From assembly GCA_018400895.1 (NCBI GenBank), contig JAGYLR010000007.1:1-20527 (forward strand): a DNA stretch of 20,527 nt, read 5' to 3'. Below are positions 1 to 7,312 of this stretch, one piece after another. Position numbers and translations under genes: made by a program. Positions within the stretch are counted from its first letter, which is position 1. The number at the start of each line of letters is the position of its first letter. Under the pieces are notes generated by a model. The model did not search any database and was not told the origin of the DNA. It saw only the letters and a list, made by a program, of their open reading frames with translations. The stretch is from a bacterium. GTDB lineage: Bacteria; Patescibacteriota; Minisyncoccia; Minisyncoccales; PWPS01.

Positions 1-16
1 CGCCGGTTTATACATA

Positions 17-667
17 TTAGTTTTCTTCTTTTATAATTTTAACTCCGGAACTGGTCCCTATTATGTCAGCACCATGGTCAATCATCATTTTTGCCTCTTC
101 TAGAGTATTTATCTTTCCTGATGCCTTTATAAGTAATCCAGGAGCAGATTCTTTCATCATTTTAACATGAATCGCTTTTTCTTTTAATTCCCTATTATCT
201 AGTGGATCAGCAGAAGTTGCAGTTTTTACACATATTGCCCCCGCTTGCTTTACTAATTCCGAGGCCTTTTTAATTTCTTCATCTGTAAGATATCCTGATC
301 CAATAATAACTTTAGTATCAGCTAATTTAGCTATCTCTGATAAATCTTGTAATACTTTATCATAATTTTTATATTTTAGATCAACAGTATTCATCACAAC
401 ATCTAATTCATCTGCTCCATCTTCTACTGCTTTTCTACATATTTCCATTCTTTCATCATGAGAAGATAATCCCATAGGAGGATCAATAAGAACTATTATT
501 TTCATATCTGTTCCCTCTAATTCTTTTTTAACTAAAGAAACCCATTCAGGATTAACATCAACTCCTCTAAAAGAATATTCTTTTGCTTCATCACAAGTGC
601 GTTTTATTTCTTCTTCTGTTGCGTTAGGATCAATGTTTGTATGATCTATTGTATTTGCAATTGACAT
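17..667 (-). CDS. deoC: Deoxyribose-phosphate aldolase
   Basis: This 216-residue class I aldolase should cleave 2-deoxyribose-5-phosphate to glyceraldehyde-3-phosphate and acetaldehyde in deoxynucleoside salvage. Visible family features are the N-terminal IDHT, the acidic ELDVVMN segment (family catalytic Asp), VKTAT with the probable Schiff-base lysine (about residue 148), LLIKASG with the second active-site lysine, and the phosphate-binding GTSSGV near the C-terminus. The length is normal. The usual IxET/IxEV before LTDEE is IIGSG here, a local deviation. It is the last gene of the secE-nusG-rplK-dfrA-deoC run, 13 bp after dfrA. The start follows an AT-rich leader with no Shine-Dalgarno site; its last 14 bases are the same as those before rplK. 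Family assignment is firm; substrate is inferred from family. Confidence 0.93.
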   Translation of the reverse strand: MSIANTIDHTNIDPNATEEEIKRTCDEAKEYSFRGVDVNPEWVSLVKKELEGTDMKIIVLIDPPMGLSSHDERMEICRKAVEDGADELDVVMNTVDLKYKNYDKVLQDLSEIAKLADTKVIIGSGYLTDEEIKKASELVKQAGAICVKTATSADPLDNRELKEKAIHVKMMKESAPGLLIKASGKINTLEEAKMMIDHGADIIGTSSGVKIIKEEN

Positions 668-680
668 ATTTATAATTTTT

Positions 681-1151
681 TTAAATATTATTTTTATAAA
701 CTCTTTCTAATACTATAAAAGAACAAGATTGGCATAATTCCCGATTAACCTCCACCCAATTCTGTTTATTATAATTCGGAAAATATACATCTCCTTCAAA
801 CTCTTCATCTATTTTTGTAAGATACATACGGTCGGCAAGAGGTATAAACTGCTTATATACCGATGCCCCACCAGCAATAAATACTTCTTTTTCATTTTTA
901 AGTATATCGAGAGCCTCTTTTATTGAACAGGCAGAAAGACAATTCTCTCTCTTTTTTTTATCAAGAACAAGTATCTTCCTTCCGGGAAGTAAAGAAGGAA
1001 GTCCATCATATGTTCTACTTCCCATTATTAAAGTCTTTCCTGTAGTCAGTTTTTTAAATCTTTTCAGATCTTCGCTTATTTTCCACGGAAGAGAATCCCC
1101 TTTGCCTATTAGGCCATTCCTATCCATTGCGGCAATAATAAATATCTTCAT
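681..1151 (-). CDS. dfrA: Dihydrofolate reductase
   Basis: This 156-residue protein is a chromosomal-type DHFR (folA/dfrA), reducing dihydrofolate to tetrahydrofolate with NADPH. Family features are IIAAMDRNGLIGKGDSLPW at residues 5-23 (substrate and Met20-loop region), the catalytic acidic position in SEDLKRFK (D28), LIMGSRTYDGL for NADPH binding, LLPGRK with the conserved folate-binding arginine, and FIAGGASVYKQF for the nucleotide glycine motif. Length is standard. It lies 84 bp downstream of rplK, enough room for a weak promoter, although I found no convincing one. A thymidylate synthase, whose reaction makes dihydrofolate, lies 1.35 kb away in the divergent transcript, so the two fit one pathway. 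Confidence 0.95.
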   Translation of the reverse strand: MKIFIIAAMDRNGLIGKGDSLPWKISEDLKRFKKLTTGKTLIMGSRTYDGLPSLLPGRKILVLDKKKRENCLSACSIKEALDILKNEKEVFIAGGASVYKQFIPLADRMYLTKIDEEFEGDVYFPNYNKQNWVEVNRELCQSCSFIVLERVYKNNI

Positions 1152-1235
1152 ATTCGGATATTTTTATTGTTAGTTGTTATTTACCACTAGTCCTTATATA
1201 TACTTATATTGTATCTACTACCTTCAAAAAGAGTA

Positions 1236-1658
1236 TCATTTAGAAATGGTAATTCCCATATTTTTAGCTGTTCCTTCTATTATTTTCATCCCTACTTCAA
1301 TATCATCAGTATTTAAATCAACCATTTTCTTTTCAGTTACAGATCGGAGTTGCTCTCTTGTAATTTCTGCAACTTTTTTCTTCTTTTGATTGCCAGAACC
1401 TTTTTCTATTCCTGCCTCTTTGAGTAGTAATTCTGCTGCAGGTGGTTCTTTGGTTTTAAAATCATATTTACCTCCTTCATAAACGTATATATCAACTGGT
1501 ACACTAAATCCTAGTTTATCTTTTGTTTTGTCATTAAAATCTTGACAAAACTGAGCCATATTTATTCCGTGTTGAGCTAATGCGGGACCAACAGGAGGAG
1601 CAGGAGTTGCTTTACCTGCTTCTATATGTAATTTTACTATTGCTTTTGGATTAGCCAT
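1236..1658 (-). CDS. rplK: 50S ribosomal protein L11
   Basis: L11 binds 23S rRNA at the GTPase-associated centre and modulates factor binding. The 140-residue product is full length: N-terminal domain with the proline-rich PAPPVGPALAQHGINM around residues 18-33, a linker around PPAAELLLKEAG, and an rRNA-binding C-terminal domain ending in EGTAKNMGITI. It starts 2 nt after the nusG stop (TAA-AT-ATG), so the two are probably translationally coupled. In many bacteria rplA (L1) follows immediately, but here the next gene is dfrA. Confidence 0.97.
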   Translation of the reverse strand: MANPKAIVKLHIEAGKATPAPPVGPALAQHGINMAQFCQDFNDKTKDKLGFSVPVDIYVYEGGKYDFKTKEPPAAELLLKEAGIEKGSGNQKKKKVAEITREQLRSVTEKKMVDLNTDDIEVGMKIIEGTAKNMGITISK

Positions 1659-1660
1659 AT

Positions 1661-2206
1661 TTATAATTTTTTAATTTGTAACGAATCTAATTCAACTGAA
1701 GTGTCTCTTCCAAACATATTAACAAGAACTTTTACCTTACCTCTCTCACGATCAACATCAGATATTTTTCCATCAAAATCTTTGAATGGACCATCAGTTA
1801 TTTTAACTATATCTCCTAAATCTACATCTATTTTAAATTTTGGAACTTCTCCACCCATTCTCTTTTTTAAAGTATCTACCTCACTTTCTGATAAAGGAAT
1901 AGGAGTTGTTCCTGCACCAACAAAGCCACTTACATTTGGTGTATTTCTAACAACATACCAAGAGTCATCGGTAACAATCATTTGTACTAAAACATATCCT
2001 GGGTATATTTTCTCCTCTATCTCTTTTCTTTTTCCATCTCTTATTTTTATTTTATTCTCTTTTGGAACCACCACATCAAATATCTTATCTTCCATACCAA
2101 AAGACTCAACCCTTTGTCTTAGATTTTTAGTAACTGCTTCCTCATATCCTGAATAAGTATGTATTACATACCAATTTTTTTCTTGTTCTATCTCTTGTTT
2201 TGGCAT
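1661..2206 (-). CDS. nusG: Transcription elongation/antitermination factor NusG
   Basis: This 181-residue NusG contacts RNA polymerase through its NGN domain and Rho or S10 through its KOW domain. The NGN domain starts at KNWYVIHTYSGYEEAV (about residues 10-25) and contains the YPGYVLVQM strand and the RNTPNVSGFVG segment. The KOW domain is seen as DIVKITDGPFKDFDGKISDVD and ends in a typical C-terminal strand. The start is 2 nt after the secE stop (TAA-AT-ATG) and has no Shine-Dalgarno site. The order secE-nusG-rplK is the classic one. Confidence 0.97.
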   Translation of the reverse strand: MPKQEIEQEKNWYVIHTYSGYEEAVTKNLRQRVESFGMEDKIFDVVVPKENKIKIRDGKRKEIEEKIYPGYVLVQMIVTDDSWYVVRNTPNVSGFVGAGTTPIPLSESEVDTLKKRMGGEVPKFKIDVDLGDIVKITDGPFKDFDGKISDVDRERGKVKVLVNMFGRDTSVELDSLQIKKL

Positions 2207-2208
2207 AT

Positions 2209-2388
2209 TTACATTATTCTTTGAAGAATGCTGGTAACAATTATATCAACTCCCCCTAAAAATACAGCCACTGCAAAGGAAGATGTAATAACTATAACAG
2301 CATACTTAAAAGTCTCCTTTTTTGTGGGCCAAGTAACTTTTTTTATTTCTTCTTTGGCTTCTTTTATAAATTTTATTATACCTTTCAT
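2209..2388 (-). CDS. secE: Preprotein translocase subunit SecE (small form)
   Basis: This 59-residue protein was found by translating the minus strand upstream of nusG. It reads MKGIIKFIKEAKEEIKKVTW and continues PTKKET, the diagnostic amphipathic SecE segment (EIKKVTWPTKKE), followed by one hydrophobic helix at about residues 29-54 and a short tail. This is the single-membrane-span SecE of the SecYEG channel, as in most bacteria outside the enteric group. It heads the transcript: a promoter with TTGACA and TATAAT lies at 2429-2457, giving a leader of about 33 nt. The stop is 2 nt before nusG. Confidence 0.95.
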   Translation of the reverse strand: MKGIIKFIKEAKEEIKKVTWPTKKETFKYAVIVITSSFAVAVFLGGVDIIVTSILQRIM

Positions 2389-2428
2389 GTGTAATAGTTA
2401 TTGGTTTGCTTTACTGTATAACTGCATA

Positions 2429-2457
2429 ATTATATGGCATAAAACCGTTGTTGTCAA
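2429..2457 (-). promoter_or_regulatory. Sigma70-type promoter of the secE-nusG-rplK transcript
   Basis: On the minus strand TTGACA (2452-2457) and TATAAT (2429-2434) are separated by exactly 17 bp. Both hexamers match the consensus perfectly. The predicted start is near 2421, about 33 nt before the secE ATG. It is divergent from the thyA promoter. Confidence 0.85.
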
Positions 2458-2487
2458 TTATGCAAATATACCACCATAAAGCATTTA

Positions 2488-2515
2488 TTGTATATCTAAA
2501 TAAATGTGTTATATT
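2488..2515 (+). promoter_or_regulatory. Probable extended -10 promoter of thyA-HIT, predicted leaderless
   Basis: TGT-TATATT (extended -10, 2507-2515) with TTGTAT at 2488-2493, spacer 16 bp. Only six bases separate the -10 box from the ATG at 2522, which would place the transcription start on the A of the start codon. The upstream in-frame ATG at 2504 lies before the -10 box and so would not be transcribed. Confidence 0.6.
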
Positions 2516-2521
2516 AAAATA

Positions 2522-3454
2522 ATGTTCAAAGATATAGCAAATACGCGCCCTATTTCAAAAAGAACGCAAGATAGTCAATACAAAGAACTGTTAAAAGAAA
2601 TTCTTAATAATGGGAAAGTTACTAAAACTCAACAAGGAACCGATGCGTTAACTGTCATGGGCCCAAGAAATCTTCACTTTAAGTTAAGTAACGGATTTCC
2701 TATTATAAACGAAAGAAATATGGCTCCCAAGGAGTCTGAACGTCTTCCTGTAACTATTTGGAGGCAAGCAATAGGAGAAATATTCGCTTTTATAAATGGA
2801 GCCCGACGTTTAGAAGAAATAAACTCATTTGGATGCCACTGGTGGGATCCATGGACAACAGAAAAAAAATGTAAAAAAAGAGGTCTTAAAACTGGAGATC
2901 TCGGTCCGGGATCATACGGAGCAGCTTTTCATGACTTTCCTACATCTGAAAATGAGAACTTTAATCAGTTTAAGTTCATAGTACAACAAATAAAAGAACA
3001 ACCACACCTAAGAACACACTTTATTTCTCCATGGGTGCCCCAATATACCCCAAGAATAGAAGGCAGACAACAGAAAGTGACAATATGTCCTTGTCATGGA
3101 TGGGTTCATATTAGGATAATAGATAATAAACTAACCTTACATATGTTTCAGAGATCCGCTGATGTTCCTGTAGGAGTACCTTCAAATATGGTTCAGTATG
3201 CGGCACTAACCCTAGCCATCGCTCATATAACCGGATTTGAGCCATATGAATTTGTTCACTCATTTTCAGACGCCCATATTTATGTAGATCAAATGGATGC
3301 AGTTAAAACAATGCTTAAAAGAGAATCCAAACCACTAGCTACAATGAAAATAAATACCGACAAAAAAGATTTGTTTAACTTTACAAAAGACGATTTTGAA
3401 ATTTCTGATTATAATCCATACCCAGGAATAAAAGCTATTCCTGTGGCAATATGA
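2522..3454 (+). CDS. thyA: Thymidylate synthase-like protein (ThyA family, variant phosphate site)
   Basis: This 310-residue ThyA-family enzyme should methylate dUMP using methylene-tetrahydrofolate. Visible landmarks are E86 in the GEIF helix, the WWDPW segment, GDLGPGSYG, catalytic Cys191 in CPCHGW, QRSAD (R211), Asn222 in the PSNMVQY segment (the Asn that selects uracil over cytosine), DAHIY (H252, Y254) and the folate-closing C-terminus ending PVAI. Two of the four arginines that hold the dUMP phosphate in E. coli are absent: R21 aligns with Q37, and the RR pair (126/127) reads R164-T165. The usual QWR after the YG is AAFH. The start at 2522 is chosen because the promoter -10 lies between the two candidate ATGs; an upstream ATG at 2504 would add six residues. 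It overlaps the HIT gene by ATGA. Confidence 0.85.
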   Translation: MFKDIANTRPISKRTQDSQYKELLKEILNNGKVTKTQQGTDALTVMGPRNLHFKLSNGFPIINERNMAPKESERLPVTIWRQAIGEIFAFINGARRLEEINSFGCHWWDPWTTEKKCKKRGLKTGDLGPGSYGAAFHDFPTSENENFNQFKFIVQQIKEQPHLRTHFISPWVPQYTPRIEGRQQKVTICPCHGWVHIRIIDNKLTLHMFQRSADVPVGVPSNMVQYAALTLAIAHITGFEPYEFVHSFSDAHIYVDQMDAVKTMLKRESKPLATMKINTDKKDLFNFTKDDFEISDYNPYPGIKAIPVAI

Positions 3455-3939
3455 AAACAAGAGAAAACAATAAATTCATAAATATGAGAGCTATCCGTCG
3501 AAAAGACCAGAAAGAGATTATGAAAAAAATTAAAAATGAAGGACACTGTCCTTTTTGTATTGAAAACTATAAAAAATATCATAAAAAACCAATAATAAAA
3601 GAAGGTTCTTTCTGGATTATTACCGACAACCAGTGGCCCTACAAAAATGTTAAACACCAAATCCTCGCAATATATAAATACCATATTGAACATATTAAAG
3701 AAATGGACCCAGAAGCAGGAAAAGAACTTTTTAGTTTATTTAAAGAAGTATCAAAAAAAAGAAACATCCCAGGAGGATGTATCGCTATAAGATTTGGAAG
3801 CAGTCCCATTGGTAATTATGGAAACTCAGTAAAACATCTTCATGCTCATTTAATAGAGCCTGATTTAGAATCCTTAAGTAAGAGTAAAAACAAAAAGTGG
3901 AAAATGAAATTTGGAGATGCAGGGATTAATAATAAATAA
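3451..3939 (+). CDS. HIT-family (histidine triad) nucleotide-binding protein
   Basis: This 162-residue protein has the histidine-triad signature around residues 129-134 (HLHAHL) and an N-terminal CPFC (C33, C36) that in many HIT proteins binds zinc together with a downstream His. A central strand-turn region ends near YHIEHIKEM. HIT proteins hydrolyse or transfer nucleoside monophosphates from phosphoramidates or dinucleoside polyphosphates; the substrate here cannot be named. Its start overlaps the thyA stop by ATGA, so the two are co-translated and it may work on nucleotides in the same pathway. An alternative start is Met12. It is convergent with the deaminase gene, with only 4 bp between stops and no visible terminator. 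Confidence 0.85.
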   Translation: MKTRENNKFINMRAIRRKDQKEIMKKIKNEGHCPFCIENYKKYHKKPIIKEGSFWIITDNQWPYKNVKHQILAIYKYHIEHIKEMDPEAGKELFSLFKEVSKKRNIPGGCIAIRFGSSPIGNYGNSVKHLHAHLIEPDLESLSKSKNKKWKMKFGDAGINNK

Positions 3940-3943
3940 AACA

Positions 3944-4756
3944 TCACTCTTTGATTTTGATAATTTCCACTCCTTTGTGTTTTAATATTCTCTCTCCATC
4001 TAAAACATTATAACCACGATAATAGTACAATTTTTTGATACCAGAAAAAGCTATTTGCTTAGCACATACTGGACAAGGAAAATCTGTAACATATATCTCC
4101 GATCCATCTAATGAAATACCCTTTTTAGCCGCTTCAGCGATAATTTTTGCTTCGGCATGAATAGAAGTAAAAAAACCTAAATCTTTATTTTTATGAGAAA
4201 CATTTCTCGGATCACCATCAACATAAGGAGAATGAGGTGAGGGAAAGTGTTGATTAAAAGCACTGAGAACTACCTTTTTATCTTTTACTAAAACTGAGCC
4301 AACTCTCCGCCACCAGTCGGAGCTTTTTTCTGCTTCTAAAAAAGCAAGGTTTAAAAACTCGTTTTTTGTTATTACTTTATCAGAGGTTATCTTTTTTACT
4401 TTTTTCACATTACTTCTATCCCATCTAAGGAATACATTATCAAAAAAAACCTCCTTATTTTTGAGGTATTTTTCTGCAAACTGACGACAAACATCTTCTC
4501 GAGGGAGAATAAATTGATCTGCTTTTAAGGTATCTATGTCTTTCTTATTTAATACAAACACTTTATGTATTTCCCAACTCTCTATAGCCGTTCGTACATA
4601 TTCAGGAGAAAGAGCTCTTATTTCTTTGGAAAGATAATCAAACTCACTAATAATATCTTCACCAAAAATATACAAAAAATCGGCATTCTTATGCTTTTCA
4701 AAAAACATTCTGTATCCTTCGTGAAGCACAGGAACATAAGCAATTATGCTTTTCAT
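3944..4756 (-). CDS. Fusion: degenerate HIGH-type nucleotidyltransferase-like domain + dCMP/cytidine deaminase domain
   Basis: This 270-residue protein has two parts. Residues about 130-270 form a zinc-dependent deaminase of the dCMP/CMP type: HAE at 200-202 and PCPVC at 227-231 give the zinc ligands and catalytic glutamate, preceded by WWRRVGSVLVKDKKVV and the FNQHFPSPHSP substrate-side loop. Residues 1-125 are not part of a standard deaminase. They line up by eye with the neighbouring nucleotidyltransferase: LHEGYRMFFEKHKNADFLYI resembles its IHIGHARYLEKSKEYGDFLI, followed by a similar order of helices and strands and RWDRSNV near the position of its Ser/Thr motif. The HxGH catalytic signature is changed to HEGY. 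The first four bases (ATGA) overlap the upstream gene's stop. The deaminase call is strong; the N-terminal domain is my inference. The product could supply dUMP for ThyA. Confidence 0.82.
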   Translation of the reverse strand: MKSIIAYVPVLHEGYRMFFEKHKNADFLYIFGEDIISEFDYLSKEIRALSPEYVRTAIESWEIHKVFVLNKKDIDTLKADQFILPREDVCRQFAEKYLKNKEVFFDNVFLRWDRSNVKKVKKITSDKVITKNEFLNLAFLEAEKSSDWWRRVGSVLVKDKKVVLSAFNQHFPSPHSPYVDGDPRNVSHKNKDLGFFTSIHAEAKIIAEAAKKGISLDGSEIYVTDFPCPVCAKQIAFSGIKKLYYYRGYNVLDGERILKHKGVEIIKIKE

Positions 4757-5373
4757 TTTCCTTTTTTTATATCATCAACGCTCTGCTCTATTACTTTTAC
4801 GACCTTTGGAGTAATGGTTTTTACAAACTTTTCAGTTGTACCTATTTGCAAAAGTCTTATCTTTTGACTAGTAGAAGTGGTTGCCTGTCTATTTAAAGAA
4901 ATTATTTTACCACAATATTTTTTTAGTTCCTTTTTTTCTTCTTTGGAATATGTTCCTTTAATAATAATTAATACATCTGGCCTGACAGTTTTTATAAAGT
5001 ACCATTTAGGATCATCCAATTGCTTTACAAACACGGCATCTACAGCTTTCAAATGAGTAAGCATCTCTACTCTTTCTTCTTGAGGAATTATAGGTCTGTC
5101 GTTACCTTTTCTGTGTCTTATTTTTTTATCACTATCCGTACCAACTATTAAGAAATCTCCATATTCTTTGCTCTTTTCAAGATACCTTGCATGTCCGATA
5201 TGAATCATATCAAAACTTCCTTGTGTTACAACTATTTTTAGTCCCAATGCCCTTAAATTTTTTAATAAGGATTTCAAATCCTTTTTGTTGTTTATATGCC
5301 TTTTACTTGGATTGGTAAAACTAAAAGTTTCAGTATCACATTTAGATTTATTGGTATTATTTTTTTGAGGCAT
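4753..5373 (-). CDS. HIGH-motif nucleotidyltransferase (RfaE2/HldE C-domain or glycerol-3-phosphate cytidylyltransferase-like)
   Basis: This 206-residue enzyme is of the cytidylyltransferase superfamily, which transfers a nucleotidyl group from an NTP to a phosphorylated substrate. Core motifs are TQGSFDMIHIGHARYLEKSK with HIGH at 58-61, GDFLIVGTDSD at 72-82, RPIIPQEERVEML at 93-105, a VLIIIKGTYSKEE strand-loop, and TTSTSQKI around 165-172 (the ISTT-type nucleotide-binding motif). The DLKSLLKNLRALG helix just before the core resembles the ADP-heptose synthase C-domain. A polar 30-residue N-terminal extension is unusual. The natural substrate cannot be decided from sequence. It follows gyrB by 29 bp and overlaps the deaminase fusion by 4 bp (ATGA). 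Confidence 0.83.
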   Translation of the reverse strand: MPQKNNTNKSKCDTETFSFTNPSKRHINNKKDLKSLLKNLRALGLKIVVTQGSFDMIHIGHARYLEKSKEYGDFLIVGTDSDKKIRHRKGNDRPIIPQEERVEMLTHLKAVDAVFVKQLDDPKWYFIKTVRPDVLIIIKGTYSKEEKKELKKYCGKIISLNRQATTSTSQKIRLLQIGTTEKFVKTITPKVVKVIEQSVDDIKKGK

Positions 5374-5402
5374 ATTTTTTGTTCTATAATATCAATTAAA
5401 TA

Positions 5403-7310
5403 TTATACATCTAGGTTTCTTACCTCTTTGGCATATGTTTTTATAAAGTTTTTTCTTGATAAAACTTCTTTGCCCATTAAAGCATCAAATATTCTGTCTG
5501 CCTCTTTAACATCATCAATAGTTACCTGTAGTAAAACTCTATTTTTAGGATCCATTGTTGTTTCCCAAAGCTGATCAGGGTTCATCTCTCCTAAACCTTT
5601 ATATCTTTGTATATTTGGTTCTAATCCTTTCATATCATCTAATATTTCTTGTTTATCTTCTTCAGTATAGGCATATTCTGTTCTACCTTTAACCTGTATT
5701 TTATACAAAGGAGGTTGAGCAATATAAACATATCCAGCTTCTATAAGAGGAAGAAAGTGACGGAAAAACAAGGTTAAAAGTAGTGTTCTTATGTGTGAAC
5801 CATCAACATCAGCATCGGTCATTATTATTATACGGTGATAACGAGCTTTTTCTATATCAAAATCTTCAGCTATAGCTGTACCTAGGGCAATTATTAAAGC
5901 TTTTATTTCTTTCGAAGCTAAAATTTTATTTAGTCTGTAACGTTCTACATTAAGAATTTTTCCTTTAAGTGGCAATATTGCTTGAAATACCCTATCTCGT
6001 GCTCCCTTACAACTACCTCCGGCACTCTCTCCCTCAACTATATAAAGTTCAGAGTGTTCTGGGTTTTTACTTGTACAATCAGCAAGCTTTCCTGGAAGCG
6101 ATAATCCATCTAAAGCACCTTTCCTTAACACCGTTTCTCTTACCGCCCTTGCTGCTTTTCTTGCTTTAGATGATAATATACATTTGCTAATTATTGCTCT
6201 GGCATCCTGTGGATTACGCTCAAAAAAGTCAATCATTGCTTCAGAAACTATACTTTCTGCCACTAAACGCGCTTCTGAATTACCTAATTTTGTTTTTGTT
6301 TGCCCTTCAAATTGAGGATTTTTTATTTTTATTGAAAGTACACTATTCAACCCTTCTCTTATATCATTTCCATTTAAATTATCTTCATTCTCTTTAATAT
6401 ACCCCTCTCTACGAGCATAGTTATTTATTGTCTTTGTCATTGCTGCACGAAATCCAGTAAGATGTGAACCACCTTCTTTAGTGTTTATATTATTGGCAAA
6501 ACTTTCCTCATATATCTCATACTCCTGTGTATACAAAAAAGATGCTTCTATAATCATTCCATCTTTTTCTCCTATTGTGTAAAAAGTGCTCTGATGTAAA
6601 GGAGTAACCCCTCTTGTAATATGTTTTATGTAGGATGCAAGACCACCCTCAAAGTAAAAAGAATACTTTTTTTCAATTTCGTCACGCTTATCAATAAAAG
6701 TCATTTTTACTCCCTTTGTAAGATATGCCTGCTGACGAAGATGGTCAAGTATTTTTTTAGAATTAAATGAAACTTCGTTAAATATTTCTTCGTCTGGTTG
6801 AAATATTATTTTTGTTCCTGTTTTTTTAGTTTTATCTCCTTTTACTAATTTTGTTGTTGGCACTCCTTTTTTATACTCCTGAGAGTAAATGTATCCATCA
6901 CGAGATATCTCAACCCTCATCCATTCTGATAAAGCACAAACAACAGAAACTCCTACTCCATGGAGACCTCCTGATACCTGATATGCTTTACTTCCAAACT
7001 TTGCACCAGCATGAAGAGTTGTCATAACTGTTTCTAGTGCTGATTTTCCTGTTTGAGAATGTTTATCTATTGGAATACCCCTTCCATTATCACTAACTTC
7101 AACTTTATCATCAGCATGCAAAATTATACGTCCTTCATCTCCATTTCCCCCCATAAACTCATCTATAAAGTTATCTACACACTCCCATATAAGATGGTGT
7201 AGCCCTTCTGTGTCAGTTGACCCTATATACATCCCTGGACGTTTTCTAACAGGTTCAAGGCCTTTTAATACGCTTATATCTTTTGCGCTGTAAGTTGATT
7301 TTTTAGGCAT
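5403..7310 (-). CDS. gyrB: DNA gyrase subunit B
   Basis: This 635-residue ATPase subunit of type IIA topoisomerase introduces negative supercoils together with GyrA. The GHKL ATPase is seen as ECVDNFIDE (43-51), SDNGRGIP (73-80), and the lid region GSKAYQVSGGLHGVGVS (106-122). The TOPRIM domain has EGESAGGS (426-433) and DADVDGSH (499-506) for metal binding, followed by QRYKGLGEMNPDQLWETTMD. It ends in the usual GyrB tail RNLDV. I chose ATG at 7310, 2 nt after the pheT stop, over an in-frame GTG at 7331 inside pheT, because MPKKSTYSAKDI fits family starts and the TAA-NN-ATG junction recurs in this window. A ParE identity is possible but less likely; no gyrA is present here. Confidence 0.93.
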   Translation of the reverse strand: MPKKSTYSAKDISVLKGLEPVRKRPGMYIGSTDTEGLHHLIWECVDNFIDEFMGGNGDEGRIILHADDKVEVSDNGRGIPIDKHSQTGKSALETVMTTLHAGAKFGSKAYQVSGGLHGVGVSVVCALSEWMRVEISRDGYIYSQEYKKGVPTTKLVKGDKTKKTGTKIIFQPDEEIFNEVSFNSKKILDHLRQQAYLTKGVKMTFIDKRDEIEKKYSFYFEGGLASYIKHITRGVTPLHQSTFYTIGEKDGMIIEASFLYTQEYEIYEESFANNINTKEGGSHLTGFRAAMTKTINNYARREGYIKENEDNLNGNDIREGLNSVLSIKIKNPQFEGQTKTKLGNSEARLVAESIVSEAMIDFFERNPQDARAIISKCILSSKARKAARAVRETVLRKGALDGLSLPGKLADCTSKNPEHSELYIVEGESAGGSCKGARDRVFQAILPLKGKILNVERYRLNKILASKEIKALIIALGTAIAEDFDIEKARYHRIIIMTDADVDGSHIRTLLLTLFFRHFLPLIEAGYVYIAQPPLYKIQVKGRTEYAYTEEDKQEILDDMKGLEPNIQRYKGLGEMNPDQLWETTMDPKNRVLLQVTIDDVKEADRIFDALMGKEVLSRKNFIKTYAKEVRNLDV

Positions 7311-7312
7311 AA

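Noticed and set aside
1152..1235. A dfrA promoter between rplK and dfrA
   Set aside because: TATAAG and TATATA occur, with TTGAAG upstream, but no pair has acceptable spacing; read-through from rplK is as likely.
1174..2479. Plus-strand open frames at 1174-1389, 1701-2156 and 2228-2479
   Set aside because: They lie opposite rplK, nusG and secE, have low-complexity hydrophobic translations and no family features; the minus-strand genes explain the sequence.
2504..2521. ATG at 2504 as the thyA start
   Set aside because: It precedes the -10 box, so it would not be in the mRNA, and adds six residues of no family similarity.
5296..6397. Plus-strand open frames opposite gyrB and the nucleotidyltransferase gene
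   Set aside because: Antisense shadows with Leu/Ser/Phe-rich translations and no recognisable domain.
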